Shown piece by piece: positions 1-6,282 of a stretch of 9,422 nucleotides of DNA. Under the pieces are notes generated by a model, which saw nothing but the letters and a program-made list of their open reading frames with translations, searched no databases and was not told where the DNA came from. The position numbers and the translations under genes were made by a program. The stretch is from positions 1 to 9,422 of the forward strand of contig CALWJG010000055.1 in assembly GCA_944380945.1 (NCBI GenBank). The letters run 5' to 3'. The DNA comes from an uncultured Agathobaculum sp. GTDB lineage: Bacteria; Bacillota; Clostridia; Oscillospirales; Butyricicoccaceae. The stretch's first letter is position 1, and each line of letters starts with the position of its first letter.

Positions 1-994
1 CAAACGGCACGGAAAGCGGCGTTTCGGGCATTTGCGACCGTTCGGGTGCCGCAGCAGCCTCCAGCCGCAGCGCGCCGTATTCCCGCCGCGCGGTAAACCC
101 GTGCGGCAGGCTGTATGCCGCGGAGGGGTGCGCGCTTTCCAGCAGCGCGTCCAGCGCCGCGATGTGCTGCGCCGTGAAGTCCCGCAGCGGCATGCCGCTC
201 TGTCCGGCGAGCAGCCGCAGCGCCCGCGACCGCACCGCCGGGTGCGCCTGCCGCAGGATGGCGGCGTCCCAGCCGCCGTCCGATCGCGCCGCGCGCGCCA
301 GACAGTCCTGCGCCAGACCGTTCAGGCAGTCCTCATCCTGCCGCAGCAGGGCGGACAGCCGCAGCGCCGCGCGGCCTGCCTCCGGGTTGATCTGCCGCAG
401 CGCGGGCACGACCCCGTGCCGGATGCGGTTGCGCGTGTAGCTGTCAGCCAGATTGGTGCTGTCGGTCACATAGTCCTGCCCCAGCTCCGCCAGATAGGCT
501 TCCACCTGCGCGCGCTCCACGCCGATCAGCGGGCGGATGACGCCGTCCCGCACCGGCGGAATGCCCGCCAGACCCTTTGGCCCGGTCCCACGCGCCAGAT
601 GGAACAGCATGGTCTCGAGGTTGTCGTCCGCCGTGTGCGCGGTCGCGATTTTTGCGCCCTGCGCCGCAGCCCGCAGCCGCTCATAGCGCAGGCGGCGCGC
701 GGCTTCCTCAACGCCGGTCCCCTGCGCCTGCGCCGCCGCGGCAGCGTCAACGCGCTCGACGGCGAGCGGCACGCCCAGCCTGCCGCACAGCGCGCGGCAG
801 AACGCCTCGTCCCGCTCGGACTCCGCGCCGCGCAGGCAGTGGTTGAGGTGGAACGCCCGCACCGGATACCCGAGCGCACACAGTGCGCGCAGCAGCGCGA
901 CCGAATCCGCGCCGCCGGACAGCGCCAGCAGCACAGTCTCACCGGGCGCGAGCATGGCATGGTCCGCGATGGTGCGCTTTACCGTCTCCAGCAT
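1..994 (-). CDS. tilS: tRNA(Ile)-lysidine synthetase TilS, partial (C-terminal end outside window)
   Basis: TilS is a cytoplasmic enzyme that uses ATP and lysine to convert the wobble cytidine of the tRNA-Ile CAU anticodon to lysidine, so that it reads AUA. About 331 codons are visible with no stop before the window edge. Seen: the N-type PP-loop SGGADS at residues 26-31; HLNHCLRG (49-56); the family motif AHTADDNLET (119-128) followed by RGTG; RPLIGVER; and DSTN...YTRNRIRH (about 178-193). The last visible part, ending near HGFTARREYGALRLE, fits the C-terminal substrate-binding region. I chose the ATG at 994, with GGGGA about 8 bases upstream. An in-frame ATG at 1009 would overlap the dnaB stop and has no ribosome binding site. 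The gene begins 4 bases after dnaB, so it is probably cotranscribed with it. Family assignment is secure. Confidence 0.95.
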   Translation of the reverse strand, partial: MLETVKRTIADHAMLAPGETVLLALSGGADSVALLRALCALGYPVRAFHLNHCLRGAESERDEAFCRALCGRLGVPLAVERVDAAAAAQAQGTGVEEAARRLRYERLRAAAQGAKIATAHTADDNLETMLFHLARGTGPKGLAGIPPVRDGVIRPLIGVERAQVEAYLAELGQDYVTDSTNLADSYTRNRIRHGVVPALRQINPEAGRAALRLSALLRQDEDCLNGLAQDCLARAARSDGGWDAAILRQAHPAVRSRALRLLAGQSGMPLRDFTAQHIAALDALLESAHPSAAYSLPHGFTARREYGALRLEAAAAPERSQMPETPLSVPF

Positions 995-998
995 GGCG

Positions 999-2369
999 TC
1001 AGTCCCCATGGATGCGGTCCGGGTTGGAGAAGGTCGTATACTGGCCGACCCACTGCAGCTCGACCGTGCTGGTCGCGCCGTGGCGGTTTTTCGCAATGAT
1101 GATCTCAGCGATGTTCTTGTTCTCGCTCTCGTCGTCATAGTAATCGTCGCGGTAGATGAACATGACGATGTCCGCGTCCTGCTCGATCGCGCCCGACTCA
1201 CGCAGGTCGGACAGCATGGGGCGCTTGTCCGACCGCTGCTCCGAAGCACGCGACAGCTGCGACAGGCACACGACCGGCACATTGAGCTCCTTGGCCATGA
1301 TCTTGAGCGAGCGGGAGATCTCGGCGACCTCCTGCACGCGGTTGTCCATATGCCGGCCGCCCACATGCATCAGCTGTAAATAGTCGATGACGATCAGCCC
1401 GAGCTCGTCGCCCAGACGGCGGCACTTGGCCTTGATCTCCGCGACCGTGATCGCGGGGTTGTCGTCCACATAAATGTCCAGACCGGCCAGCACGCCGGAC
1501 GCGCGGGCGATCTTGACCCAGTCCTCGTCGTCCAGATTGCCGGTCTTGAGCTTCTGCGATTCGATCAGCGCCTCGCTGGACAAAAAGCGGCTGGCGAGCT
1601 GCTCCTTGCCCATCTCGAGCTGGAACACGCAGACGCCCGTGCCCTTTTTGTATCCCTTGGGCTTGCCCTTGACGCTGGCCTTGGCCGCGTTGAGCGCGAT
1701 ATTGAGCGCGAACGCGGTCTTGCCCATGCCCGGGCGCGCCGCGATCAGGATCAGGTCGGATTTGTTCAGGCCGGTCAGCGCGGTGTCCAGCGCGTGGAAG
1801 CCGGTCGACATGCCGGGGATGTCGCTGTCTGACTTGGCGCGCTCGTCCAGCTCGGTGTACAGGTCGGCAATGACCTCGCTGAGCTTGGACAGGCCCTTGA
1901 TCTCGCGCCCCTGCCGGATGCCGTAAATGCGCTGCTCAGCCAGCTCCGCGATGCCGGAGGCCTCGCCATGCGCCTCGAGGGCGTTCTGCTGGATCTCCGC
2001 GCCCGCGTCCGCCAGCTGGCGCAGCAGGCTCTTGTCGCGCACGATGCGCACATATTCGCCCACATTGCGCGCGCCCGGCGTGACCTCCATCAGCTGGAAC
2101 AGGTACGCGCGGCCGCCCGCCTCGTCATAATAGCCCATGCGCGTGAGCATATCGAGCACCGTGACCGGGTCGATGCGCTGCGCGCCGTTGAACATGGAGT
2201 AAATGGTCTCAAAGATGCGCTTGTTCTCGTCCGCATAAAAGTCGTCCGCGCGCACCTGCTCGATGACCTCGGGGATGCAGTTCGGGTCGACCAGCATCGC
2301 ACCGAGCAGAGACTGCTCCGCCGTCAGATCCTGCGGCACCTGCCGCATCAAAAGTTCGTCCAAAACCAC
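999..2369 (-). CDS. dnaB: Replicative DNA helicase DnaB
   Basis: This is the hexameric replicative helicase (DnaC in Bacillus naming) that unwinds DNA at the fork and contacts primase. It has 456 residues, normal for the family. The N-terminal DnaB domain starts with LTAEQSLLGAML (15-26). The RecA-like core has Walker A ARPGMGKT (211-218), the LEM motif at 251-253 (FQLEM rather than the usual FSLEM), Walker B LIVIDYLQLM (325-334), and the C-terminal signature QLSRASEQRSDKRP...SDLRESGAIEQDAD (371-400). Residues 231-245, between Walker A and the LEM strand, are a Lys/Gly-rich insertion about nine residues longer than in typical DnaB. The start is GTG at 2369, with GAGAGGG about 5 bases upstream; the ATG at codon 8 has no ribosome binding site. 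tilS follows after 4 bases. No clear promoter was found in the AT-rich 2382-2416 segment upstream. Confidence 0.97.
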   Translation of the reverse strand: MVLDELLMRQVPQDLTAEQSLLGAMLVDPNCIPEVIEQVRADDFYADENKRIFETIYSMFNGAQRIDPVTVLDMLTRMGYYDEAGGRAYLFQLMEVTPGARNVGEYVRIVRDKSLLRQLADAGAEIQQNALEAHGEASGIAELAEQRIYGIRQGREIKGLSKLSEVIADLYTELDERAKSDSDIPGMSTGFHALDTALTGLNKSDLILIAARPGMGKTAFALNIALNAAKASVKGKPKGYKKGTGVCVFQLEMGKEQLASRFLSSEALIESQKLKTGNLDDEDWVKIARASGVLAGLDIYVDDNPAITVAEIKAKCRRLGDELGLIVIDYLQLMHVGGRHMDNRVQEVAEISRSLKIMAKELNVPVVCLSQLSRASEQRSDKRPMLSDLRESGAIEQDADIVMFIYRDDYYDDESENKNIAEIIIAKNRHGATSTVELQWVGQYTTFSNPDRIHGD

Positions 2370-2439
2370 ACCGCCCTCTCTGGAATGGAAAATTGAAAAT
2401 AGTGAATGAAAAATACGCGCCCCGCGCGATCTTCATTCA

Positions 2440-2466
2440 GAAACCATCCGCAAAGCGGATGGTTTC
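2440..2466. repeat. Perfect 12-bp inverted repeat, 3-base loop
   Basis: GAAACCATCCGC, AAA, GCGGATGGTTTC. The shape is terminator-like, but neither strand has a T-run directly after the stem, so a stand-alone terminator role is not supported. It lies 2 bases from the terminator-like hairpin at 2469-2497. Confidence 0.8.
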
Positions 2467-2468
2467 AT

Positions 2469-2497
2469 AAAAAGCCGCGGCATGTACGTGGCTTTTT
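2469..2497 (-). terminator. Terminator-like hairpin, symmetrical, downstream of rplI
   Basis: The stem is AAAAAGCCGCG / CGTGGCTTTTT (11 bp including one G-T pair) with a 7-base loop. It has T5 at the 3' end on either strand, so it could act in both directions. Reading on the minus strand it is the only hairpin of the chain with a T-tract, and it would end or attenuate the gdpP-rplI transcript before dnaB. The T-run lies within the stem rather than after it, so strength is uncertain. Confidence 0.6.
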
Positions 2498-2614
2498 ATA
2501 CTTCTGACGGGGAAAAGTTTCGCGTGTCGGAACTTTTCTCCGTCCGCGAACCTTGTCCGCGCTTTCCGCGCGGCAAGGTTCCCTCGATTGAAACTGTACG
2601 TTTCAATCGAAGAT

Positions 2615-3061
2615 TTACGCTTCCACCACCTGCACCAGAATCTCGCCCGCGATATCCTGATACAGCTTTGCCTTGACGCGGTGCACGCCGAAGGTCTTGA
2701 TCGGCTCGTCCAGCACGATCTTCTGCTTGGGCACGTTCAGGCCGTACTGCCGGTTGAGCTCCTCAGCGATCTCCTTGGAGGTCACCGCGCCGAACAGGCG
2801 GCCGCCTGCGCCGCCCTTGGCCGGCACCTTGACCGGGCTGACCTTGAGCTTTTCCGCCGCTTCGCGCGCAGCCTGCTGCTCAAGCGCGATCTTGCGCGCG
2901 TGCGCCTCGTCCTGCGCCTTTTTGACGTTCAGGTTATCCGCCGTGGCGGGCTCCGCCAGACCGCGCGGCATGAGGAAGTTGCGGCCGTAGCCCTCGCTGA
3001 CCTCGATCAGGTCGCCCTTTTTGCCCTTGCCCTTGACGTCGGCTTTGAGAATCACTTTCAT
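2615..3061 (-). CDS. rplI: 50S ribosomal protein L9
   Basis: L9 is a two-domain 23S rRNA-binding protein at the base of the L1 stalk that helps maintain reading frame. The 148-residue length is standard. The N-terminal domain is clear: MKVILKADVKGKGKKGDLIEV followed by SEGYGRNFLMPRGLA (about 22-36). A long charged alpha-helix linker (about 45-75, rich in A, E, K and Q) follows. The C-terminal domain holds GGRLFGAVTSKEIAEEL (about 86-102), matching the family's LFGSVT motif. The ATG start is preceded by AAAGGAG at 9 bases. The gene lies 57 bases after gdpP with no convincing terminator between, so gdpP-rplI is probably one transcript, as is common in Firmicutes. A folded region follows its stop after 4 bases. 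Confidence 0.97.
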   Translation of the reverse strand: MKVILKADVKGKGKKGDLIEVSEGYGRNFLMPRGLAEPATADNLNVKKAQDEAHARKIALEQQAAREAAEKLKVSPVKVPAKGGAGGRLFGAVTSKEIAEELNRQYGLNVPKQKIVLDEPIKTFGVHRVKAKLYQDIAGEILVQVVEA

Positions 3062-3118
3062 GGTAACAATACTCCTTTATGAAAAACAAACTGTTTGAAC
3101 AAATCCTGCAGCCGCAGG

Positions 3119-5116
3119 TCAGGCCTCTTCCGCCTCTTCCTGCTGCTGGTCGGCCAGATAGCCCTCGATCGCCTGCGCGATCAGCCGGTCGGCTTCCGCC
3201 GGCGTGGTGTTTTTGAGCTGCGCGCCGGCCGCCGAATGGTTGCCGCCGCCGCCCAGCCGCTCCATGAGCAGCTGCACGTTGACATGGCCCGACCCGCGCG
3301 CCGAGACCGCCATATCCGCCCCGCGGCGGAACGCGACCACGCTGGCCCGCGTGCCGATGATGGAGAGCAGCTCGTCCGCCGCCTGCGCAGCCGCGATGCG
3401 GTCGACCTCCTCGCCCGTGACAGCCAGGATCACGCCCTCGCCGCAGTTGCGCGCGGAGGAGATGATCTTCTGCCGCTCCATATACTGGTCAAAGCTGGAC
3501 TGGAACAGCCGCTTGACGTCGCTCGCGTCCGCGCCCGCGCGGCGCAGATAGGCCGCCGCCTCAAAGGTGCGCACGCCCGTGCGCGTGGAAAAGCCCTTGG
3601 TGTCCAGATAGATGCCCGCGAGCATGGCCTCAGCCTCGCCCGTCAGGATGCCGCTGGTCGGCACCAGATACTGCAGCAGCTCGCTGACCAGCTCGGACGC
3701 CGAGGAGGCATACGGCTCATGCAGCGAAACGACGGCGTTTTCGATATAGTCCGCCGCGCGGCGGTGATGGTCGATGACCGCCACCTTGTTGATCGACTGC
3801 AGCAGCGCCTCGCTCTCCACATAGCCGGGACGGTTGACGTCCACGACGATCAGCAGGGTGTTGAAATCGCACATGATCATCGCGTCTTCCGCGCTGATGA
3901 ACACGTCCTTGTATTCCGGCAGGGTCTGCAGGCGCTCGATCAGCTCGTGCGCCATGGTGTGTTCCTGATCGACCACGATGTGCGCCGGCTTGCCCTTGGC
4001 GCGCACCGCGCACACCATGCCGGCCGCCGCGCCGATCGCGTCCATATCGCTGTTTTTGTGCCCCATGACGAGCACCTGCGAGGAATCGCGGATCAGCTGG
4101 GTGAGCGCGTTGGCCACCACGCGGCTCTTGACCTTGGTGCGTTTTTCGACCTCTTCGCTCAGGCCGCCGAAGAACTCAAAGGTATAGCGGTTTTTGATGA
4201 CCGCCTGATCGCCGCCGCGGGACAGCGCCATGTCGATCGCAAGGCCCGCGTACTTGTAGCTCTCCGCCAGCGTGTCGCCGTCCTTGCCGATGCCGATGGA
4301 CAGCGTGGCGACCACGCCCTCGTGGTTCTGGATCTCGCGCACCTCCTGCAGCACGGCGAACTTGCGCGCGGCGAGCTTGTCCAGCTCGGCGTTCTCGATG
4401 AGGAAGATGTACTTGTCGCGGTCAAACTTGCGCAGCACCGCGCTGCTGTCCTTCATCCAGCTGGACAGGCGCTTGTCGATCCCCGCGAGGATGTCGGATT
4501 TTTCCGTATCGGTCGCGTTTTTCATCAGTTCCTCGTAATTGTCGATCGCAATGACCGCGATGGCGGGATAGCGCGTCTGCGCCTCGTCCCGCAGGCGGAC
4601 ATACTCGGTGCAGTCGACAAAATGCAGCATCATCAGCTGGCCTGCGCCGCTCTGGATCATGCTGCCGAACACCTGATAGGCGCTGCGCCCCATGCGCAGC
4701 TCGCCGGGGAAGGTGGTCTTGCCCTCGATCAGCCAGCGGGTCTCAAAGGTCGGCGCGAGCTCGGTCATGCGCATGTGGCGCGCGCCGGAGAAATTGCCGC
4801 TGATCTCGACGAACGCGTCGTTGGCCCAGATGATCTCGCCCGTCGTCGCCAGCGCGACCACGGTGGGCAGCGGCGAATTGGTCACCGGCTGATGGGCCTC
4901 GCCGCCCTCGATCTGGATATTACTCATCAGCTCCTGCAGCCAGCGGCGCTGGTCAACATCCCTGTGCAGCGTCGCCAGACGCAGGATCACGCAGACGGCA
5001 ATACCGGCCACGCCGTACGGCACGGAAAAATACAGGCCGGCCGCGGCAAACAGCAGAAACAGCACATAAAACAGCGCGTTTCCCGGCCGCAGCGCATTGT
5101 CAAATCGGTTTTTCAA
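3119..5116 (-). CDS. gdpP: Cyclic-di-AMP phosphodiesterase GdpP (YybT), membrane-bound PAS-GGDEF-DHH/DHHA1 protein
   Basis: GdpP hydrolyses c-di-AMP to pApA and so controls potassium/osmotic balance and cell-wall stress responses. Its 665 residues match the family. In order: two membrane helices (about 14-31 and 34-49), a small PAS-like region (about 80-175), a degenerate GGDEF domain (about 183-310, with FDRDKYIFLIEN and LSIGIG but no GGDEF active motif), a DHH domain with MGHKNSDMDAIG (351-362), VDVNRP (425-430), IDHHRR (448-453) and YLDT (503-506), then DHHA1 with GGGGNHSAAG (622-631). All aspartate and histidine metal-site motifs are present, so it should be active. The start is TTG at 5116, with AAGGGGG about 9 bases upstream. 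A near-consensus promoter lies upstream and rplI follows. Confidence 0.96.
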   Translation of the reverse strand: MKNRFDNALRPGNALFYVLFLLFAAAGLYFSVPYGVAGIAVCVILRLATLHRDVDQRRWLQELMSNIQIEGGEAHQPVTNSPLPTVVALATTGEIIWANDAFVEISGNFSGARHMRMTELAPTFETRWLIEGKTTFPGELRMGRSAYQVFGSMIQSGAGQLMMLHFVDCTEYVRLRDEAQTRYPAIAVIAIDNYEELMKNATDTEKSDILAGIDKRLSSWMKDSSAVLRKFDRDKYIFLIENAELDKLAARKFAVLQEVREIQNHEGVVATLSIGIGKDGDTLAESYKYAGLAIDMALSRGGDQAVIKNRYTFEFFGGLSEEVEKRTKVKSRVVANALTQLIRDSSQVLVMGHKNSDMDAIGAAAGMVCAVRAKGKPAHIVVDQEHTMAHELIERLQTLPEYKDVFISAEDAMIMCDFNTLLIVVDVNRPGYVESEALLQSINKVAVIDHHRRAADYIENAVVSLHEPYASSASELVSELLQYLVPTSGILTGEAEAMLAGIYLDTKGFSTRTGVRTFEAAAYLRRAGADASDVKRLFQSSFDQYMERQKIISSARNCGEGVILAVTGEEVDRIAAAQAADELLSIIGTRASVVAFRRGADMAVSARGSGHVNVQLLMERLGGGGNHSAAGAQLKNTTPAEADRLIAQAIEGYLADQQQEEAEEA

Positions 5117-5154
5117 ATTCCCGTCCCCCTTTTCGGACGCAAATATACAGACTA

Positions 5155-5183
5155 ATTATAGCATCGCTCAGCGGCAATGTAAA
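5155..5183 (-). promoter_or_regulatory. Sigma-A-type promoter for gdpP-rplI
   Basis: Read on the minus strand: -35 TTTACA (5178-5183), a 17-base spacer, and a perfect -10 TATAAT (5155-5160). Transcription would begin near 5148, giving a leader of about 32 bases to the TTG start of gdpP that carries its ribosome binding site. This is the strongest promoter seen in the window. Confidence 0.85.
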
Positions 5184-5187
5184 CAAA

Positions 5188-5204
5188 AATCATCAGCGGT
5201 GATT
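5188..5204. promoter_or_regulatory. Inverted repeat between divergent promoters, possible operator
   Basis: AATCATC, AGC, GGTGATT: seven pairs including one G-T. It sits between the -35 box of the gdpP promoter and overlaps the -35 box of the candidate glyoxalase promoter. It could bind a regulator or be chance. No regulator gene is present in the window. Confidence 0.3.
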
Positions 5205-5231
5205 GTGTTTTCAGCCCAAACATGGTAGAGT
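5203..5231 (+). promoter_or_regulatory. Candidate promoter for the glyoxalase-like gene, with flanking inverted repeat
   Basis: TTGTGT (5203-5208), a 17-base spacer and TAGAGT (5226-5231) form a modest sigma-A-type match. An inverted repeat CAAACA (5217-5222) - 11 bases - TGTTTG (5234-5239) brackets the -10 box, as a repressor operator would. Transcription would start near 5238, leaving a leader of about 30 bases with the ribosome binding site AAAGGAGG. Confidence 0.4.
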
Positions 5232-5267
5232 ATTGTTTGTCAAAAATGGAAAAGGAGGCATCCGACT

Positions 5268-5636
5268 ATGCAGTTTACCTTTGCGCATAATAACTTTAAC
5301 GTCCGCGATCTCGACCGCTCGCTCGCCTTTTACCGCGAGGCGCTCGACCTGCGGGAGGTCGACCGGATCACCGCCCGGGACGGCAGCTATATCATCGTCT
5401 ATCTGGGCGACGGACAGACCCCGCACCAGCTCGAGCTGACCTGGCTGCGCGACTGGGACCGCGCCTATAACCTGGGCGACAACGAATTCCACCTCGCCTT
5501 CCGCGCGGACGACTTCGCCGCCGCACACCACAAGCACCAGCAGATGGGCTGCATCTGCTTTGAAAACCCGGCGATGGGCATTTATTTCATCGCCGATCCG
5601 GACGGGTACTGGCTGGAGATCGTGCCCGCCAAGTGA
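5268..5636 (+). CDS. VOC-family protein, glyoxalase I-like (lactoylglutathione lyase family)
   Basis: A 122-residue vicinal-oxygen-chelate protein. Glyoxalase I isomerises the methylglyoxal-thiol adduct to a lactoyl thioester, detoxifying a by-product of sugar metabolism. The two beta-alpha-beta-beta-beta halves are visible: NVRDLDRSLAFYREALDL in the first, and FHLAFRADDFAAAHH then FIADPDGYWLEIVP in the second. Residues at all four metal-ligand positions of GloA can be placed: H7, E56 (QLEL), H75 (EFHLAF) and E117 (YWLEI), so it is probably catalytic. The true thiol substrate is uncertain because many Clostridia lack glutathione. The ATG at 5268 has AAAGGAGG 9 bases upstream. It is transcribed away from gdpP and may continue into the chromate genes if the weak hairpin after it reads through. 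A different VOC activity cannot be excluded. Confidence 0.88.
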   Translation: MQFTFAHNNFNVRDLDRSLAFYREALDLREVDRITARDGSYIIVYLGDGQTPHQLELTWLRDWDRAYNLGDNEFHLAFRADDFAAAHHKHQQMGCICFENPAMGIYFIADPDGYWLEIVPAK

Positions 5637-5638
5637 CT

Positions 5639-5658
5639 GCCGCTGCGGCGCGTTTTTT
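5639..5658 (+). terminator. Weak terminator-like site after the glyoxalase-like gene
   Basis: A short GCCG-CTG-CGGC stem starts 2 bases after the stop, then GCG and T6 (5653-5658). With only four stem pairs, and three bases before the T-run, read-through into the downstream genes is likely. Confidence 0.35.
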
Positions 5659-5680
5659 CCCGCTCTTAACCAACTTTTTG

Positions 5681-5710
5681 CTGGTGCGCGCACCGGCGCA
5701 GACGTATACT
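5681..5710 (+). promoter_or_regulatory. Palindrome plus -10-like box ahead of the chromate-transporter pair
   Basis: A perfect 12-base palindrome GGTGCGCGCACC (5683-5694, extended by two pairs to 5681-5696) is followed by TATACT (5705-5710), a good -10 box. No proper -35 box is visible; the palindrome lies where one would be. This suggests a promoter dependent on, or blocked by, a dimeric regulator. A GC-rich palindrome can also arise by chance at this base composition. Confidence 0.35.
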
Positions 5711-5730
5711 GGATTTGCTGAAAGGAGCTG

Positions 5731-6282
5731 TTGTTCCCCTTGCACCCTTATCTCGATCTTTTTCTCACCTTTGCCCGCATGGGCGTCTGCACCTTCGGCG
5801 GCGGCTATGCCATGCTGCCCATCCTCCAGCGCGAGGTCGTCGACAAGCGCGGCTGGGCGACCGAGGACGAACTGATGGACTATTACGCGATCGGCCAGTG
5901 CACGCCGGGCGTGATCGCGGTCAACACCGCGACCTTCATCGGCTATAAGCTGCACGGCGTTCTGGGCGGGATCGCCGCCACGGCCGGCGTCATTTTCCCC
6001 TCGCTCGTCATCATTATCATCATTGCGGCGTTCATCCAGCAGTTTGCGCATCTGGCTGTGGTGCAGGATGCGTTTTCCGGCATCCGCATCGCGGTCTGCG
6101 CGCTGGTCGTGCAGTCTGTCTGGAAAATGGCGCGCAAGGGCGTGGTCGATGTGCCGACGGCCGCCATCCTGCTGATCACCTTTGCCGCGGTCGCGTTCTT
6201 CGGTGTGTCGCCGGTCATCATGGTCGTTGTGGCGGCCGCGGCCGGCATCCTGATCGGCATGATCCGGAGGAGGCGCGTATGA
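5731..6282 (+). CDS. Chromate transporter half-protein, ChrA/CHR family (first subunit)
   Basis: A 183-residue single-domain CHR membrane protein. Family members move chromate or a similar oxyanion; short members work as pairs that together equal one full ChrA. The signature FGGGYAMLPILQREVVDKR (22-40) is followed by W42, QCTPG (56-60) and AVNTATFIGYK (63-73). The rest is hydrophobic: about 77-100, 104-131, and 142-176 ending in a basic RRRR tail. The start is uncertain. TTG at 5731 is only 3 bases after AAAGGAG, while a second in-frame TTG at 5740 is 12 bases after it; ATG appears only within the conserved region. The stop overlaps the start of the next gene by ATGA, so the two are translationally coupled and presumably form a heterodimer. 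The real substrate in this organism is not known. Confidence 0.9.
   Translation: MFPLHPYLDLFLTFARMGVCTFGGGYAMLPILQREVVDKRGWATEDELMDYYAIGQCTPGVIAVNTATFIGYKLHGVLGGIAATAGVIFPSLVIIIIIAAFIQQFAHLAVVQDAFSGIRIAVCALVVQSVWKMARKGVVDVPTAAILLITFAAVAFFGVSPVIMVVVAAAAGILIGMIRRRRV

Larger units (their letters stand above)
2403..2610. repeat. Chain of six consecutive inverted repeats between rplI and dnaB
   Basis: Almost the whole rplI-dnaB gap is made of back-to-back hairpins. (1) 2403-2439: TGAATGAA/TTCATTCA enclosing CGCGC-CCC-GCGCG across an internal loop. (2) 2440-2466: perfect 12-bp stem GAAACCATCCGC, loop AAA. (3) 2469-2497: terminator-like, listed separately. (4) 2506-2544: 14-bp stem GACGGGGAAAAGTT/AACTTTTCTCCGTC with one G-T pair and an 11-base loop. 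(5) 2548-2581: GAACCTTG, bulged T, CCGCGC, loop TTTCC, GCGCGG, CAAGGTTC. (6) 2584-2610: perfect 11-bp stem TCGATTGAAAC, loop TGTAC. On the minus strand the chain begins 4 bases after the rplI stop. The stems differ in sequence, so this is not a simple tandem repeat. Function is unknown; it could be a structured 3'/5' UTR, an mRNA stabiliser, a protein-binding site or a miniature palindromic element. Confidence 0.85.

Noticed and set aside
32..1099. 355-codon plus-strand ORF opposite tilS
   Set aside because: The minus strand encodes an unmistakable TilS; the plus frame is an Arg/Gln-rich shadow.
2382..2416. AT-rich segment as the dnaB promoter
   Set aside because: TATTTT-like boxes exist on the minus strand, but no -35 box lies at a workable distance, so I did not annotate a promoter.
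2584..2610. CRISPR-repeat-like palindrome containing ATTGAAAC
   Set aside because: ATTGAAAC resembles CRISPR repeat ends, but there is a single copy, no spacers, no array and no cas gene.
3084..3118. Hairpin CCTGC-AGCC-GCAGG after gdpP as a terminator
   Set aside because: The stem has only five pairs and no T-run follows directly; it is insufficient as an intrinsic terminator between gdpP and rplI.
3095..5155. 686-codon plus-strand ORF opposite gdpP
   Set aside because: It mirrors gdpP, which has clear domains and promoter. Long antisense frames are expected from GC-rich codon bias, and the translation has a low-complexity, Arg/Ala/His-rich look with no domain.
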